A stretch of DNA of 64,000 nt from Mycolicibacterium cosmeticum (GTDB lineage: Bacteria > Actinomycetota > Actinomycetes > Mycobacteriales > Mycobacteriaceae). The stretch lies in NCBI GenBank assembly GCA_016197365.1, contig JACPVS010000002.1, positions 62,001 to 126,000 of the forward strand, written 5' to 3'. The notes below the pieces were generated by a model. It was given only the letters and a program-made list of their open reading frames with translations, had not been told where the DNA came from and did not search any database. The translations under genes were made by a program, and so were the position numbers. This document shows, one piece after another, positions 28,957-38,057 of this stretch (positions are counted from its first letter, which is position 1; each line of letters starts with the position of its first letter).

Positions 28957-29913
28957 CTAGCCCTTACGAGCCTTGACGGCGTCGGTGAGCTGCGGGGTGA
29001 CCTTGAACAGGTCGCCCACGATGCCGAGGTCGGCGATCTCGAAGATCGGCGCCTCTTCGTCCTTGTTGACCGCGATGATCGTCTTGGACGTCTGCATACC
29101 GGCCCGGTGCTGGATCGCGCCCGAGATGCCCAGCGCGATGTAGAGCTGCGGCGACACGGTCTTGCCGGTCTGGCCGACCTGGAACTGGCCCGGGTAGTAA
29201 CCCGAGTCCACCGCGGCACGCGAGGCGCCGACGGCGGCACCGAGCGAGTCGGCGAGGTCCTCGACGACCTTGAAGTTCTCTTCGCTGCCGACACCACGGC
29301 CACCGGCGACCACGACGCTGGCCTCGGTGAGCTCCGGACGGTCGCCACCGACGACCGGCTCGCGGGACGTGATCTTGGTCGCATTTTCGGCCTGGGCCGG
29401 AACCTCGACGTCGACGACCTCGCCGGCACCGTCGGCCGGCTCGGCCTCGATGGCACCCGGACGGATCGTGATCACCGGCATTTCACCGGTGGCCTCGGCC
29501 TCCACGGTGAACGCGCCACCGAAGATGGAGTAGACGCCCACGCCGCCGTCCTTGAGGCCGACGATGTCGACGAACAGACCCGAGCCCAGCCGCGCGGCCA
29601 GCCGGCCGGCGACCTCTTTGCCCTCGGCGTTGGCGGCGACGACCACGGCGGCCGGGGCGGCCGACTCGGTCAGCGCGGCCAGCACATCGACCTTCGGGGT
29701 GACCAGGTAGCTCTCCACGTCGGCCGACTCGGCGACGTAGATCTTGGCGGCACCGGCGGCCTTGAGGCCGTCGGCCAGTCCGGCGGCGGTCCCGGGAGCG
29801 CCCACCACGACGGCAGACGGTTCGCCCAGGACGCGGGCGGCGGTGATGAGTTCGGTGCTGACCTTCTTCAGCGCACCATCGGCGTGCTCGACGAGCACAA
29901 GTACTTCAGCCAT
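28957..29913 (-). CDS. etfA: Electron transfer flavoprotein alpha subunit
   Basis: A 318-residue EtfA (FixB). The C-terminal FAD domain has the family signature region [20 protein letters not shown], followed by [24 protein letters not shown]. It accepts electrons from acyl-CoA dehydrogenases with EtfB and passes them on to the respiratory chain. The gene is 40 nt behind etfB and closes with a strong terminator. Matches M. tuberculosis Rv3028c in both order and length. Confidence 0.96.
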   Translation of the reverse strand: MAEVLVLVEHADGALKKVSTELITAARVLGEPSAVVVGAPGTAAGLADGLKAAGAAKIYVAESADVESYLVTPKVDVLAALTESAAPAAVVVAANAEGKEVAGRLAARLGSGLFVDIVGLKDGGVGVYSIFGGAFTVEAEATGEMPVITIRPGAIEAEPADGAGEVVDVEVPAQAENATKITSREPVVGGDRPELTEASVVVAGGRGVGSEENFKVVEDLADSLGAAVGASRAAVDSGYYPGQFQVGQTGKTVSPQLYIALGISGAIQHRAGMQTSKTIIAVNKDEEAPIFEIADLGIVGDLFKVTPQLTDAVKARKG

Positions 29914-29953
29914 GAATGTGTCCTTATGTGAGTGAGAAGAGTGGGATCGGCGA

Positions 29954-30745
29954 CTAGATCAGCTTCTGGGCAACCAGGTACTCGGCGACCTTGCTGCCGC
30001 CCTCGCCCTCGTCGGTGACCTTCTCGCCTGCGGTCTTCGGCGGCTTCGGGGTGGACGACAGCACCTTGGTGCCGGCGTTGGCCACGCCCACCTCGTCCGC
30101 CTCGACACCGATCTCGGCCAGCGTCAGGACGGTGACTTCCTTCTTCTTCGCGGCCATGATGCCCTTGAAGGACGGGAAGCGCGGCTCGTTGATCTTCTCG
30201 TTCACGCTGACCACGGCAGGCAGCGTCGCTTCGAGGCCGAAGACGCCGTCATCGGTCTCACGCTCGGCGGTGACCTTGCCGCCCTCGACGTTGAGCTTGC
30301 GCACGTGGGTCAGCTGCGGCAGGCCGAGGTACTCGGCGATGACCGCGGGGACCGCGCCGCCGACGCCGTCGGTGGCCTCGTTACCGGCGATGACCAGTTC
30401 GGTGCCCTCGATGGTGCCCAGCGCACGGGCCAGGGCCCAGCCGGTCTGGATCAGGTCGGAGCCGTGCAGGCCGTCGTCCTTGAGGTGGACCGCTTTGTCG
30501 GCACCCATGGACAGGGCCTTGCGGATGGCTTCGGTGGCACGCTCGGGACCAGCGGTCAGCACGGTCACCGTGCTGTCGCCGCCCTCACGCTCCTTGATCA
30601 GCAGCGCTTCTTCGACCGCGCGCTCGTTGATCTCGTCGAGAACGGCGTCGGCCGCTTCCCGGTCGAGCGTGTAGTCGCCGTCGGTGAGCTTGCGCTCCGA
30701 CCAGGTGTCAGGGACCTGCTTGATCAGGACCACGATGTTCGTCAT
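29954..30745 (-). CDS. etfB: Electron transfer flavoprotein beta subunit
   Basis: A 263-residue EtfB (FixA) binding AMP and partnering EtfA. The start NIVVLIKQVPDTW, NEFATDGV-like stretch AGNEATDGVGG, and LPAVVSVNEKINEPRFPSFKGIMAAKKK are family features. First gene of etfB-etfA (M. tuberculosis Rv3029c), which links fatty acid beta-oxidation to respiration. Two palindromes sit in the divergent intergenic region upstream. Confidence 0.96.
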   Translation of the reverse strand: MTNIVVLIKQVPDTWSERKLTDGDYTLDREAADAVLDEINERAVEEALLIKEREGGDSTVTVLTAGPERATEAIRKALSMGADKAVHLKDDGLHGSDLIQTGWALARALGTIEGTELVIAGNEATDGVGGAVPAVIAEYLGLPQLTHVRKLNVEGGKVTAERETDDGVFGLEATLPAVVSVNEKINEPRFPSFKGIMAAKKKEVTVLTLAEIGVEADEVGVANAGTKVLSSTPKPPKTAGEKVTDEGEGGSKVAEYLVAQKLI

Positions 30746-30769
30746 GACTGTGGTTCGTCCTCCTCGATG

Positions 30770-30834
30770 AGGCCGGCAGCCGGCCTGGGCATATCACGTT
30801 TCTTGTAACGACCACCAGGTTACTCGCCGGTAAC
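30770..30834. promoter_or_regulatory. Two palindromes in the etfB upstream region
   Basis: AGGCCGGC-A-GCCGGCCT (30770-30786) and GTTAC-TCGCCG-GTAAC (30819-30834) lie between etfB and the divergent methyltransferase gene. The second has the size and symmetry of a TetR-type operator. The regulator is unknown. Confidence 0.4.
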
Positions 30835-30928
30835 TTTGACGGCACGCAAGGACACCATAACCGGTCAGTTGGTTCGCTCAGACCCCACGGTCGCCAGGGC
30901 ATCCGTTCGCGAACCGGCCATTACGGGT

Positions 30929-30934
30929 TAGCCT
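30929..30934 (+). promoter_or_regulatory. -10 box for the methyltransferase-led operon
   Basis: TAGCCT is followed by 8 nt and ATG 30943, consistent with a nearly leaderless transcript for the methyltransferase-GH57 pair. Confidence 0.45.
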
Positions 30935-30942
30935 GCCTTCCA

Positions 30943-31728
30943 ATGAGCACATTCGGTTCGGTCGACAACCCGGGCGCGCAGCCATCCCTGCCGCTGACGG
31001 GTGAACGCACCATCCCCGGCCTGGCCGAGGAGAATTACTGGTTTCGCCGGCACGAGGTCGTCTACCAGCGCCTCGCTGAACGCTGCGCCGGGCGCGACGT
31101 CCTGGAGGCCGGCCCCGGCGAGGGGTACGGCGCTGATTTGATCTCCGGGATCGCCCGGCAGGTCATCGGCGTGGACTATGACGAATCCGCGGTGGCGCAC
31201 ATCCGGGCCCGCTACCCGCGGGTGCGGATGCACCTGGGCAACCTCGCCGAGCTGCCACTGGCCGACGCCTCGGTGGACGTGGTGGTGAACTTCCAGGTCA
31301 TCGAGCACCTATGGGATCAGGGCCAATTCGTGGCCGAATGTCTGCGGGTGCTCCGGCCGGGCGGGGCGCTGCTGATGTCCACCCCCAACCGGATCACCTT
31401 CTCCCCCGGCCGCGACACCCCGCTGAACCCGTTCCACACCCGCGAGCTCAACGCCGCCGAGCTCACCGAGCTGCTGGAGCTGGGCGGGTTCACGATGGAG
31501 GCGATGCTCGGGGTTTTCCATGGGCCTGGGCTGCAGGCCATCGACGCCCGGCACGGGGGATCGATCATCGATGCGCAGATCGCCCGCGCGGTCGCCGACG
31601 CTGCGTGGTCGGACGAACTGTTGGCCGACGTCGCCGCGGTGAGCGTCGACGACTTCGACCTGCTTGGCGCCGACGCATCCGATATCGACGACAGCCTCGA
31701 CCTGGTGGCGATCGCGACCCGGCCATGA
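30943..31728 (+). CDS. SAM-dependent methyltransferase of the methylglucose lipopolysaccharide locus (Rv3030-type)
   Basis: A 261-residue class I methyltransferase: motif I DVLEAGPGEGYGADL (about residues 50-64), VIGVDYDESAV, VNFQVIEHLWDQ, and CLRVLRPGGALLMSTPNR. It is the counterpart of M. tuberculosis Rv3030, proposed to methylate glucose residues in methylglucose lipopolysaccharide (MGLP). It overlaps the GH57 gene by ATGA, and a glucosyltransferase follows, which supports a role on a glucan. Confidence 0.88.
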   Translation: MSTFGSVDNPGAQPSLPLTGERTIPGLAEENYWFRRHEVVYQRLAERCAGRDVLEAGPGEGYGADLISGIARQVIGVDYDESAVAHIRARYPRVRMHLGNLAELPLADASVDVVVNFQVIEHLWDQGQFVAECLRVLRPGGALLMSTPNRITFSPGRDTPLNPFHTRELNAAELTELLELGGFTMEAMLGVFHGPGLQAIDARHGGSIIDAQIARAVADAAWSDELLADVAAVSVDDFDLLGADASDIDDSLDLVAIATRP

Positions 31729-33275
31729 GCGAGTGCGACCATCGGCAGGTTCCGGGCCAGTTCACCCTGGTCCTACACACCCACCTGCCCTGGTTGGCCC
31801 ACCACGGCCGCTGGCCGGTCGGCGAGGAATGGCTCTACCAGTCGTGGGCGGCGGCGTACCTGCCGCTGATGCGGGTGCTGCGCACGCTGGCAGCCGAGGG
31901 CCGCGGGCACCTGGTGAGCCTCGGGATGACGCCGGTGGTCACCGCCCAGTTGGACGACCCATACTGCCTGACTGGGATGCACCACTGGCTGGCGAACTGG
32001 CAGCTGCGCGCACTCGAAGCCACCACCGTGAAGTCCGGTACGGCCTTCGCCGCGCCAGAAGCCATGCGCCAGTTCGGCATTCACGAGTTCGAAGCGGCCG
32101 AACGCGCGCTCGACGAGTTCACCTCGCTCTGGGCGCACGGCGCCAGCCCGCTGCTGCGTCAACTCATCGACGCCGGCACCATCGAACTGCTGGGTGGCCC
32201 GCTGGCCCACCCCTTCCAGCCGCTGCTGAATCCCCGGCTGCGCGATTTCGCGCTGCGCGAGGGCCTGGCCGACGCCCGGTACCGGTTCGCGCACACCCCC
32301 AAGGGCATCTGGGCCCCCGAATGCGCGTACGCGCCGGGGATGGAAAACGGTTATGCGGCAGCGGGTGTCAGCCATTTCATGGTCGACGGCCCGTCGCTGC
32401 ACGGCGATACCGCCATGGGACGTCCGGTCGGCGACTCGAACGTCGTCGCCTTCGGCCGCGATCTGCAGGTCAGCTACCGGGTGTGGTCGCCCAAGTCGGG
32501 CTACCCCGGACATGCCGCCTACCGCGACTTCCACACCTACGACCACGTGACCGGGCTCAAGCCGGCGCGGGTGACCGGCCGCAACGTCCCCTCCGCCGAG
32601 AAGGCCCCCTACGACCCGCTCCGCGCGGACCGCGCGGTGGATGCCCATGTGGCCGATTTCGTCGAGATGGTGCGCCGCAGGCTGATCGACGAGGCCGACC
32701 GCACCGGGCGCCCCGCGCATGTGGTGGCGGCCTTCGACACCGAACTTTTCGGCCATTGGTGGCACGAGGGCCCGCTCTGGCTGGAGCGGTTGCTGCGGGC
32801 ACTGCCCGAGGCCGGGGTCCGGGTCGGCACGTTGTCGGACGCCATCGATTCCGGGTTCGTCGGCGCACCGGTCGAATTGCCGCCCAGCTCTTGGGGTTCG
32901 GGCAAGGACTGGCAGGTCTGGAACGGCGAGCAGGTGACCGACCTGGTGCAACTCAACGCCGAGGTCGTCGACACAGCGCTGGCCGCGGTGGACAAGGCGC
33001 TGGACCAGACCGAGGCACCGCACACCCGCGATCGGGTGGCTGACCAGATCCTGCGCGAGACGCTGTTGACGGTGTCCAGCGACTGGCCGTTCATGGTGAG
33101 CAAGGACTCGGCGGCCGAATACGCCCGCTACCGTGCACATCTGCATGCGCACGCCACCCGCGAGATCTCGGGGGCGCTGGCATCCGGACGCCGCGATCAC
33201 GCCGAGCGCCTGGCCCAGGACTGGAACCGCGCCGACGGGTTGTTCGGTGCTCTCGATGCGAGGCGACTACGGTGA
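31725..33275 (+). CDS. GH57 family glucan branching-type enzyme (Rv3031-type)
   Basis: A 516-residue glycoside hydrolase family 57 protein. FTLVLHTHLPWLAHHGRWPVG opens the barrel, the nucleophile Glu199 is in GIWAPECAYAPGM, and the acid/base Asp338 is in AAFDTELFGHWW. The C-terminal helical domain (DWPFMVSKDSAAEYA) is typical of GH57 alpha-1,4-glucan branching enzymes. Counterpart of M. tuberculosis Rv3031, assigned to MGLP synthesis. ATG 31725 overlaps the methyltransferase stop by 4 nt; a longer upstream frame is only a shadow of that gene. Confidence 0.92.
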   Translation: MSECDHRQVPGQFTLVLHTHLPWLAHHGRWPVGEEWLYQSWAAAYLPLMRVLRTLAAEGRGHLVSLGMTPVVTAQLDDPYCLTGMHHWLANWQLRALEATTVKSGTAFAAPEAMRQFGIHEFEAAERALDEFTSLWAHGASPLLRQLIDAGTIELLGGPLAHPFQPLLNPRLRDFALREGLADARYRFAHTPKGIWAPECAYAPGMENGYAAAGVSHFMVDGPSLHGDTAMGRPVGDSNVVAFGRDLQVSYRVWSPKSGYPGHAAYRDFHTYDHVTGLKPARVTGRNVPSAEKAPYDPLRADRAVDAHVADFVEMVRRRLIDEADRTGRPAHVVAAFDTELFGHWWHEGPLWLERLLRALPEAGVRVGTLSDAIDSGFVGAPVELPPSSWGSGKDWQVWNGEQVTDLVQLNAEVVDTALAAVDKALDQTEAPHTRDRVADQILRETLLTVSSDWPFMVSKDSAAEYARYRAHLHAHATREISGALASGRRDHAERLAQDWNRADGLFGALDARRLR

Positions 33276-33291
33276 CCAACCCCCTTTCCGC

Positions 33292-33348
33292 GAGCGTGCG
33301 CGTCTGCGCAACGACACGCCGTGAATACCGTGCATTCTGCGCACGCTC
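33292..33348. repeat. Intergenic inverted repeat, possible dispersed mycobacterial palindrome
   Basis: GAGCGTGCGC (33292-33301) and its exact complement GCGCACGCTC (33339-33348) flank a 37-nt centre, filling most of the 97-nt gap between the GH57 and glycosyltransferase genes. It could be a terminator, an mRNA leader structure, or a copy of a dispersed intergenic element. Confidence 0.5.
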
Positions 33349-33372
33349 ACCCCTCGCCGAAGGCGCTCCCAC

Positions 33373-34614
33373 ATGAAGATTCTGATGGTGTCGTGGGAGT
33401 ACCCGCCGGTGGTGGTCGGCGGCCTCGGCCGGCATGTACACCACCTGGCCACCGCCCTGGTCGACGCCGGCCACGAGGTGGTCGTGCTGTGCCGTCGGCC
33501 CACGGGCACCGACCCGAGCACGCATCCGTCCACCGACGAGGTGAGCGAGGGCGTGCGGGTGGTCGCCGCCGCCGAAGATCCACACGAATTCGACTTCGGC
33601 ACCGACATGATGGCCTGGGTGCTGGCGATGGGTCACGCGATGACCCGCGCCGGGCTGGCCTTCGGCACCCGGGGTGAACGCACCTGGTACCCCGACGTCG
33701 TACACGCCCATGACTGGCTGGTGGCCCACCCGGCCATCGCGCTGGCCGAATTCTTCGACGTCCCTTTGGTTTCCACCATCCACGCAACAGAGGCCGGCCG
33801 CCACTCGGGCTGGGTGTCGGGCGCGATCAGCCGCCAGGTGCACGCCGCCGAGTCGTGGCTGGTCCGCGAATCCGATTCGCTCATCACCTGTTCGGCGTCC
33901 ATGGGTGAGGAGATCGTCGAGCTGTTCGGCCCCGGATTGGGCGAGACGCGGGTGATCCGCAACGGGATCGATGCGGCCGCATGGCCGTTCGCCAAGCGCA
34001 CCGCGCACGACGGGCCGCCCCGGTTGCTGTTCCTCGGCCGACTGGAGTACGAGAAGGGCGTGCAGGACGCCATCGCCGCGCTGCCGCGGATCCGGCGTAC
34101 CCACCCCGGCACCACACTGATCGTCGCCGGCGACGGCACGCAGCGGGAGTGGCTCGGCGAGCAGGCCCGCAAGCACAAGGTGGTCAAGGCCGTCGATTTC
34201 GTCGGGCGCCTGGACCACGCCGAACTGGTGCAGATGCTGCACACCGTCGACGCGGCCGTATTGCCCAGTCACTACGAGCCTTTCGGCATCGTCGCCCTGG
34301 AAGCCGCGGCCACCGGCACTCCCCTGGTGACCTCGAATGTCGGTGGACTCGGCGAAGCCGTCATCAACGGCGAGACCGGGGTGTCCTTCCCGCCGCACAA
34401 CGTCGCCCACCTGGCTGCAGCCGTGCGCACCGTGCTCGACGATCCCGCGGCCGCCCAGCAGCGCGCCGTGGCCGCACGCGAGCGGCTCAACCACGATTTC
34501 GACTGGCACACCGTCGCCGCCGAAACCGCGCAGGTCTACCTTGCCGCCAAACGCGGTGAGCGTGAACCACTTCCCCGTCGGCGCATCGTCGAGCACGCCC
34601 TACCGGACCGCTGA
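33373..34614 (+). CDS. GT4-type alpha-1,4-glucosyltransferase (Rv3032-type)
   Basis: A 413-residue glycosyltransferase with the GT-B fold. The donor/acceptor loop WEYPPVVVGGLGRHVHHLA is at the N-terminus, RNGIDAAAWPF and LLFLGRLEYEKGVQDAI at the domain hinge, and EPFGIVALEAAATGTPLV carries the C-terminal Glu motif. It is the counterpart of M. tuberculosis Rv3032, shown genetically to contribute to MGLP and glycogen-type glucan elongation. It lies 97 nt after the GH57 gene on the same strand. Confidence 0.92.
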   Translation: MKILMVSWEYPPVVVGGLGRHVHHLATALVDAGHEVVVLCRRPTGTDPSTHPSTDEVSEGVRVVAAAEDPHEFDFGTDMMAWVLAMGHAMTRAGLAFGTRGERTWYPDVVHAHDWLVAHPAIALAEFFDVPLVSTIHATEAGRHSGWVSGAISRQVHAAESWLVRESDSLITCSASMGEEIVELFGPGLGETRVIRNGIDAAAWPFAKRTAHDGPPRLLFLGRLEYEKGVQDAIAALPRIRRTHPGTTLIVAGDGTQREWLGEQARKHKVVKAVDFVGRLDHAELVQMLHTVDAAVLPSHYEPFGIVALEAAATGTPLVTSNVGGLGEAVINGETGVSFPPHNVAHLAAAVRTVLDDPAAAQQRAVAARERLNHDFDWHTVAAETAQVYLAAKRGEREPLPRRRIVEHALPDR

Positions 34615-34616
34615 CA

Positions 34617-35018
34617 TCACAGCCCTTTCGCCCACGCCCACGCCGACAACCGCCAGTCCACGTCGATCTTGCGAAGCGCCACGGTGAACAGCGAGTCGGC
34701 CTGAGTCACCGCCCTGCCGGCCATGTCGAACGTCAAGGTCGCCGGGACGACGACATACGCGACGTCGCCGTTCACCCGGATATGACGCGGTTCGTCCAAC
34801 GCGATGTGGAGGCCGGAAACCTCGGCGCTCTCGCCCGCCGCGAGCACGTCATTCCACCAGTCGTCGTTGGCAGTCGGTCCCTGCCATACGTGCGGCGCAC
34901 CGACGTCGAGGATCTGCATCGGGTCGGCGCAGGTGGCCGACATGGCGTCGCCGTCGCCCGCGTTCATAGCCTCGATGTACCGGCGTACCACCGCCATCGG
35001 ATCTGAAGAAGTAGGCAC
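34617..35018 (-). CDS. SnoaL-like (NTF2 fold) protein
   Basis: A 133-residue protein with the SnoaL/NTF2 layout: VVRRYIEAMNAGDGDAM (helix 1), ATCADPMQILDVGAPHVWQG, VYVVVPATLTFD and WRLSAWAWAKG at the end. Such proteins are small isomerases, hydrolases or ligand binders; no catalytic set is certain here. GTG 35018 is preferred because GGGGGA ends 6 nt upstream. Convergent with the glucosyltransferase (2 nt between stops) and divergent from the MFS gene, it replaces the Rv3033 position of M. tuberculosis. Confidence 0.8.
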   Translation of the reverse strand: MPTSSDPMAVVRRYIEAMNAGDGDAMSATCADPMQILDVGAPHVWQGPTANDDWWNDVLAAGESAEVSGLHIALDEPRHIRVNGDVAYVVVPATLTFDMAGRAVTQADSLFTVALRKIDVDWRLSAWAWAKGL

Positions 35019-35108
35019 TGCATATCCCCCGTCGCTGGTGAGCACATCCAGCATGCGTTCCCGGCACGGCCGGTTCAAGGTTCGGCCGGGACCGAATCAT
35101 TCCGGCCA

Positions 35109-35114
35109 TAGCGT
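35109..35114 (+). promoter_or_regulatory. -10 box for a leaderless MFS transporter gene
   Basis: TAGCGT is followed by 6 nt and ATG 35121. Confidence 0.5.
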
Positions 35115-35120
35115 CGCGGT

Positions 35121-37259
35121 ATGCGCTCCACCTACACACTCATCGCCGCTTACCTCGGCCTGTTCGTAGGGCTGGTCGACAGCAACGCGGTCAATCTGGC
35201 GCTGCCCGCCCTGCGCACCGAGTTCGGGGGCGGGGTGTCCGCCGCGCAATGGGCCGCCGACGCCTACAACGTCGCCTTCGCCGCGGTGTTGCTGACCGCG
35301 GGGGCGGCCGGGGACCGCTTCGGCCGCCGCAGGCTCCTGCGACTGGGCCTGGGGATCTTCGCGGCCGCGTCACTGGGCTGCGCGCTGGCGCCGAGCCTGG
35401 ATGCGCTGCTGGCGGCGCGGGTTGTGCAGGGTGTGGCCGCGGGCGTCATGCTGCCGCAGGGGCTGGCCATCGCCGCGGCCGCCTTCCCCGATGCCGCAGG
35501 CCGAGCCAGGGCCACCGCGGCCTGGGCGATGGCGGCGGCCTCCAGCGCCGCGCTCGGTCCGGTGATCGGCGGTCTGCTGACCGACACGCTTGGCTGGCGC
35601 TACATCTTCTGGCTCAACGTGCCGGTCTGCCTGGTCGCGCTGGCCATGTCGTACCGCTTCCTCGCCGAATCCCGTGATCCGGATGCCCACCGGACCGACA
35701 TCCCGGGACAACTGTTTGCCATGGCGAGCCTGGCCACCCTGACCTTGCTGTTGGTGGAGGGCCGTGCGCTGGGTGCGCTCAAGGCCGCGGCGCTCCTCGT
35801 GCTGCTCGCGGTCACCGCAGCCGTCTTCGTCTGGGGGCAGCGCCGCGCCCCCGAACCGACGATCCCGGCCGATCTGGCCCACAACCGGCAGCTCGGCGTC
35901 GGCCTCGCCGCCACGTTCGCGATGACCTTCGGGGTGTACGCCCTGATGTGGTTGAACAGCCTGGGGTTCCAGCAGCAGCGCGGCGCCAGCGCGATCGCCA
36001 CCGCCCTGTGGTTCCTGCCGCTGCCCCTCGCGTATCTCGCGCTCATCCCCGTGGTCACCCGCGTCGCACGCCGGACCGGACCCCGGCTCCCGATGACCGT
36101 CGGACTGAGCTTGATGGGCGCGGGCATCCTGGCCTATGCCGCCGTCGGCCCCGAGGCCGACATCCGGGTCATCACAGCCATTTTCGTCATCGTCGGGGCC
36201 GGGCTGGCGTTCAACACCGGACCGGCGGTGACGATGGTCCTCTCCGCGGTCCCGGTGCACCGGGCCGGGCTGGCGTCCGGTTTGGCCAACCTGGCCCGGC
36301 TGATCGGTGTCACGATGGGTATCGCGGTGGTGGGCACCGTGCTCGCCGTCGCAGGGATGCGCACGGCACTGCTCGCCGGTGGCATCGTCGAGATCGCGGG
36401 CGCCGTCGTCGCCTACAGCCCACGTGCCAGGAGGTGTGCCATGCGTGACGTGGCCGAACTGCCCACCCACGGCGATGCCGACATCGCCAGCGTCGCCGCC
36501 CTGCTGGCCGACCCGGCGCGGTGCAAGGTGCTGCTGGCCCTCGACGACGGCCGCGCGCTGCCCGCCGGCGTGCTCGCCACCGAGGCCGGGATCGCCCGGT
36601 CCACCGCGAGCGGGCACCTGACCAAACTGACCGACGCCGGCCTGCTCACGGTTCAGACCCACGGCCGGCACCGCTACTACCGGCTGGCGGGACCGGAGGT
36701 CGCTGCCCTGCTGGAACAGCTGGGCCGCCTGGCCCCCGCACAGCCCGTGCGGTCCCTGCGAGAGGGCACCCGGGCGGCCCGATTGCGTTCCGCGCGCACG
36801 TGTTACGACCATCTGGCCGGCCGCCTCGGCGTCGCCGTCATGGGCAGCCTGCTGGACCGCGACGTGCTCGCCGGTGGCGACGGCTGCTACCGGCCGGACC
36901 GCGACCACCACGACGCGCTGAGCCAACCCGGCCACGACATCCACTACGAGCTCAGCCCGCCGGGGCGGGCCGTCCTCGACGAAATCGGGATCGAAATACC
37001 TACCGGATCAAGGACTCTCGTCGGGTACTGCGTCGACTGGACCGAACAGCGCCATCACCTGTCGGGCGCACTCGGCCGGGCCGTGCTGGACCGATTCGTG
37101 TCGGCGGCCTGGATCAAACGCGCGACCACCGGACGTGCGGTGCTCGTCACCGATCGCGGCCAGGCGGCGCTGGCCGAGCATTTCGGCATCGACTGGAATC
37201 AGCGCGCCGACACGACGGATTGTGGCGCGGGAAGCCCCGGAACACCCAAGAAACCGTAG
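35121..37259 (+). CDS. MFS drug/H+ antiporter fused in frame to an ArsR-type regulator
   Basis: One open frame of 712 codons. Residues 1-440 are an EmrB/DHA2-type major facilitator: LFVGLVDSNAVNLALPALRTEF, WAADAYNVAFAAVLL, GDRFGRRRLL, and GPVIGGLLTDTLGWRYIFWLN, followed by further membrane helices. From about residue 441 (MRDVAELPTHGD) comes a 272-residue winged-helix regulator: VAALLADPARCKVLLALDDG and GIARSTASGHLTKLTDAGLL, with a C-terminal domain containing GYCVDWTEQRHHLSG. No stop separates them, but a consensus ribosome site and ATG occur at the junction, so two proteins or one fusion may be made. Confidence 0.75.
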   Translation: MRSTYTLIAAYLGLFVGLVDSNAVNLALPALRTEFGGGVSAAQWAADAYNVAFAAVLLTAGAAGDRFGRRRLLRLGLGIFAAASLGCALAPSLDALLAARVVQGVAAGVMLPQGLAIAAAAFPDAAGRARATAAWAMAAASSAALGPVIGGLLTDTLGWRYIFWLNVPVCLVALAMSYRFLAESRDPDAHRTDIPGQLFAMASLATLTLLLVEGRALGALKAAALLVLLAVTAAVFVWGQRRAPEPTIPADLAHNRQLGVGLAATFAMTFGVYALMWLNSLGFQQQRGASAIATALWFLPLPLAYLALIPVVTRVARRTGPRLPMTVGLSLMGAGILAYAAVGPEADIRVITAIFVIVGAGLAFNTGPAVTMVLSAVPVHRAGLASGLANLARLIGVTMGIAVVGTVLAVAGMRTALLAGGIVEIAGAVVAYSPRARRCAMRDVAELPTHGDADIASVAALLADPARCKVLLALDDGRALPAGVLATEAGIARSTASGHLTKLTDAGLLTVQTHGRHRYYRLAGPEVAALLEQLGRLAPAQPVRSLREGTRAARLRSARTCYDHLAGRLGVAVMGSLLDRDVLAGGDGCYRPDRDHHDALSQPGHDIHYELSPPGRAVLDEIGIEIPTGSRTLVGYCVDWTEQRHHLSGALGRAVLDRFVSAAWIKRATTGRAVLVTDRGQAALAEHFGIDWNQRADTTDCGAGSPGTPKKP
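36429..36434 (+). promoter_or_regulatory. Internal AGGAGG ribosome-binding site at the MFS-ArsR junction
   Basis: AGGAGG is followed by 6 nt and ATG 36441, exactly at the first residue of the regulator domain. In the alternative frame ATGCGTGA gives a stop at 36446-36448, the usual overlapping-gene arrangement, suggesting two separate genes in the ancestor. Confidence 0.65.
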
Positions 37260-37272
37260 TTTCGGCTCGGAC

Positions 37273-38010
37273 CTAGCGTGCGGCCTTTTTACGCTCGATA
37301 TCGGCGAGCGCCGCGGCCAGTTCGGCCCGGTCGTCGGCCGACGCATCCCACGCCACCTTGCGGTTCTTGACCACCTTGGCCGGCGCGCCGACGGCGATGG
37401 AGAAGTCCGGGATGTCGCCCTTGACCACGGCGTGCGCGCCCAGCACGCAGCCGCGCCCGATCGACGTCCCGCGCAGGATGGTCACCTTCGCGGCCACCCA
37501 GGTGTCAGGTCCGATCCGCAACGGGCTCTTGATGATGCCCTGGTCCTTGATCGGCAGCTCGAGGCTGTCCATCTTGTGGTCGAAGTCGCAGACGTAGCAC
37601 CAGTCGGCCATCAGCACCGAGTCGCCGAGCTCGATGTCCAGGTAGGTGTTGATGACGTTGTCGCGGCCCAGCACCACTTTGTCGCCGATGCGCAGCGACC
37701 CTTCGTGACACCGGATGGTGTTCTTGTCCCCGATGTGCACCCACCGGCCGATCTCCATGGTGGACAGTTCCGGGGTGGCCTGGATCTCCACGCCCTTGCC
37801 CAGGAACACCATGCCGCGGGTGACGATGTGCGGGTTGGCGAGCTTGAACTTCAGCAGCCGGAAATACCGCACCAGGTACCACGGGGTGTAGGCCTTGTTC
37901 TTCAGCACCCAGCGCAGTGAATCAACGGTCAGGAATTGGGCCTGACGCGGATCACGCAGCCGCGAACCACGCCACCTCTTGTGAAGGGGCGCGCCCCACA
38001 TCGTCGTCAT
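37273..38010 (-). CDS. Left-handed beta-helix (hexapeptide) acyltransferase, Rv3034c-type
   Basis: A 245-residue acetyltransferase of the maltose/galactoside O-acetyltransferase type. Hexapeptide repeats run through residues about 75-215 (MEIGRWVHIGDKNTI, LRIGDKVVLGRDN, IGPDTWVAAKVTILRGTSIGRGCVLGAHAVV), ending with the signature VGAPAKVVKNR. It is the counterpart of M. tuberculosis Rv3034c, placed in the MGLP cluster, where it may add short acyl groups to the glucan; this is not shown here. Start ATG 38010; ATG 38001 is an alternative. Divergent from the next lipoprotein gene by 47 nt. Confidence 0.88.
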   Translation of the reverse strand: MTTMWGAPLHKRWRGSRLRDPRQAQFLTVDSLRWVLKNKAYTPWYLVRYFRLLKFKLANPHIVTRGMVFLGKGVEIQATPELSTMEIGRWVHIGDKNTIRCHEGSLRIGDKVVLGRDNVINTYLDIELGDSVLMADWCYVCDFDHKMDSLELPIKDQGIIKSPLRIGPDTWVAAKVTILRGTSIGRGCVLGAHAVVKGDIPDFSIAVGAPAKVVKNRKVAWDASADDRAELAAALADIERKKAAR

Positions 38011-38057
38011 GGCCGGTCAGCCTATCCGAGGGTGGCACGGGCTAGTCTCGGACCTCG

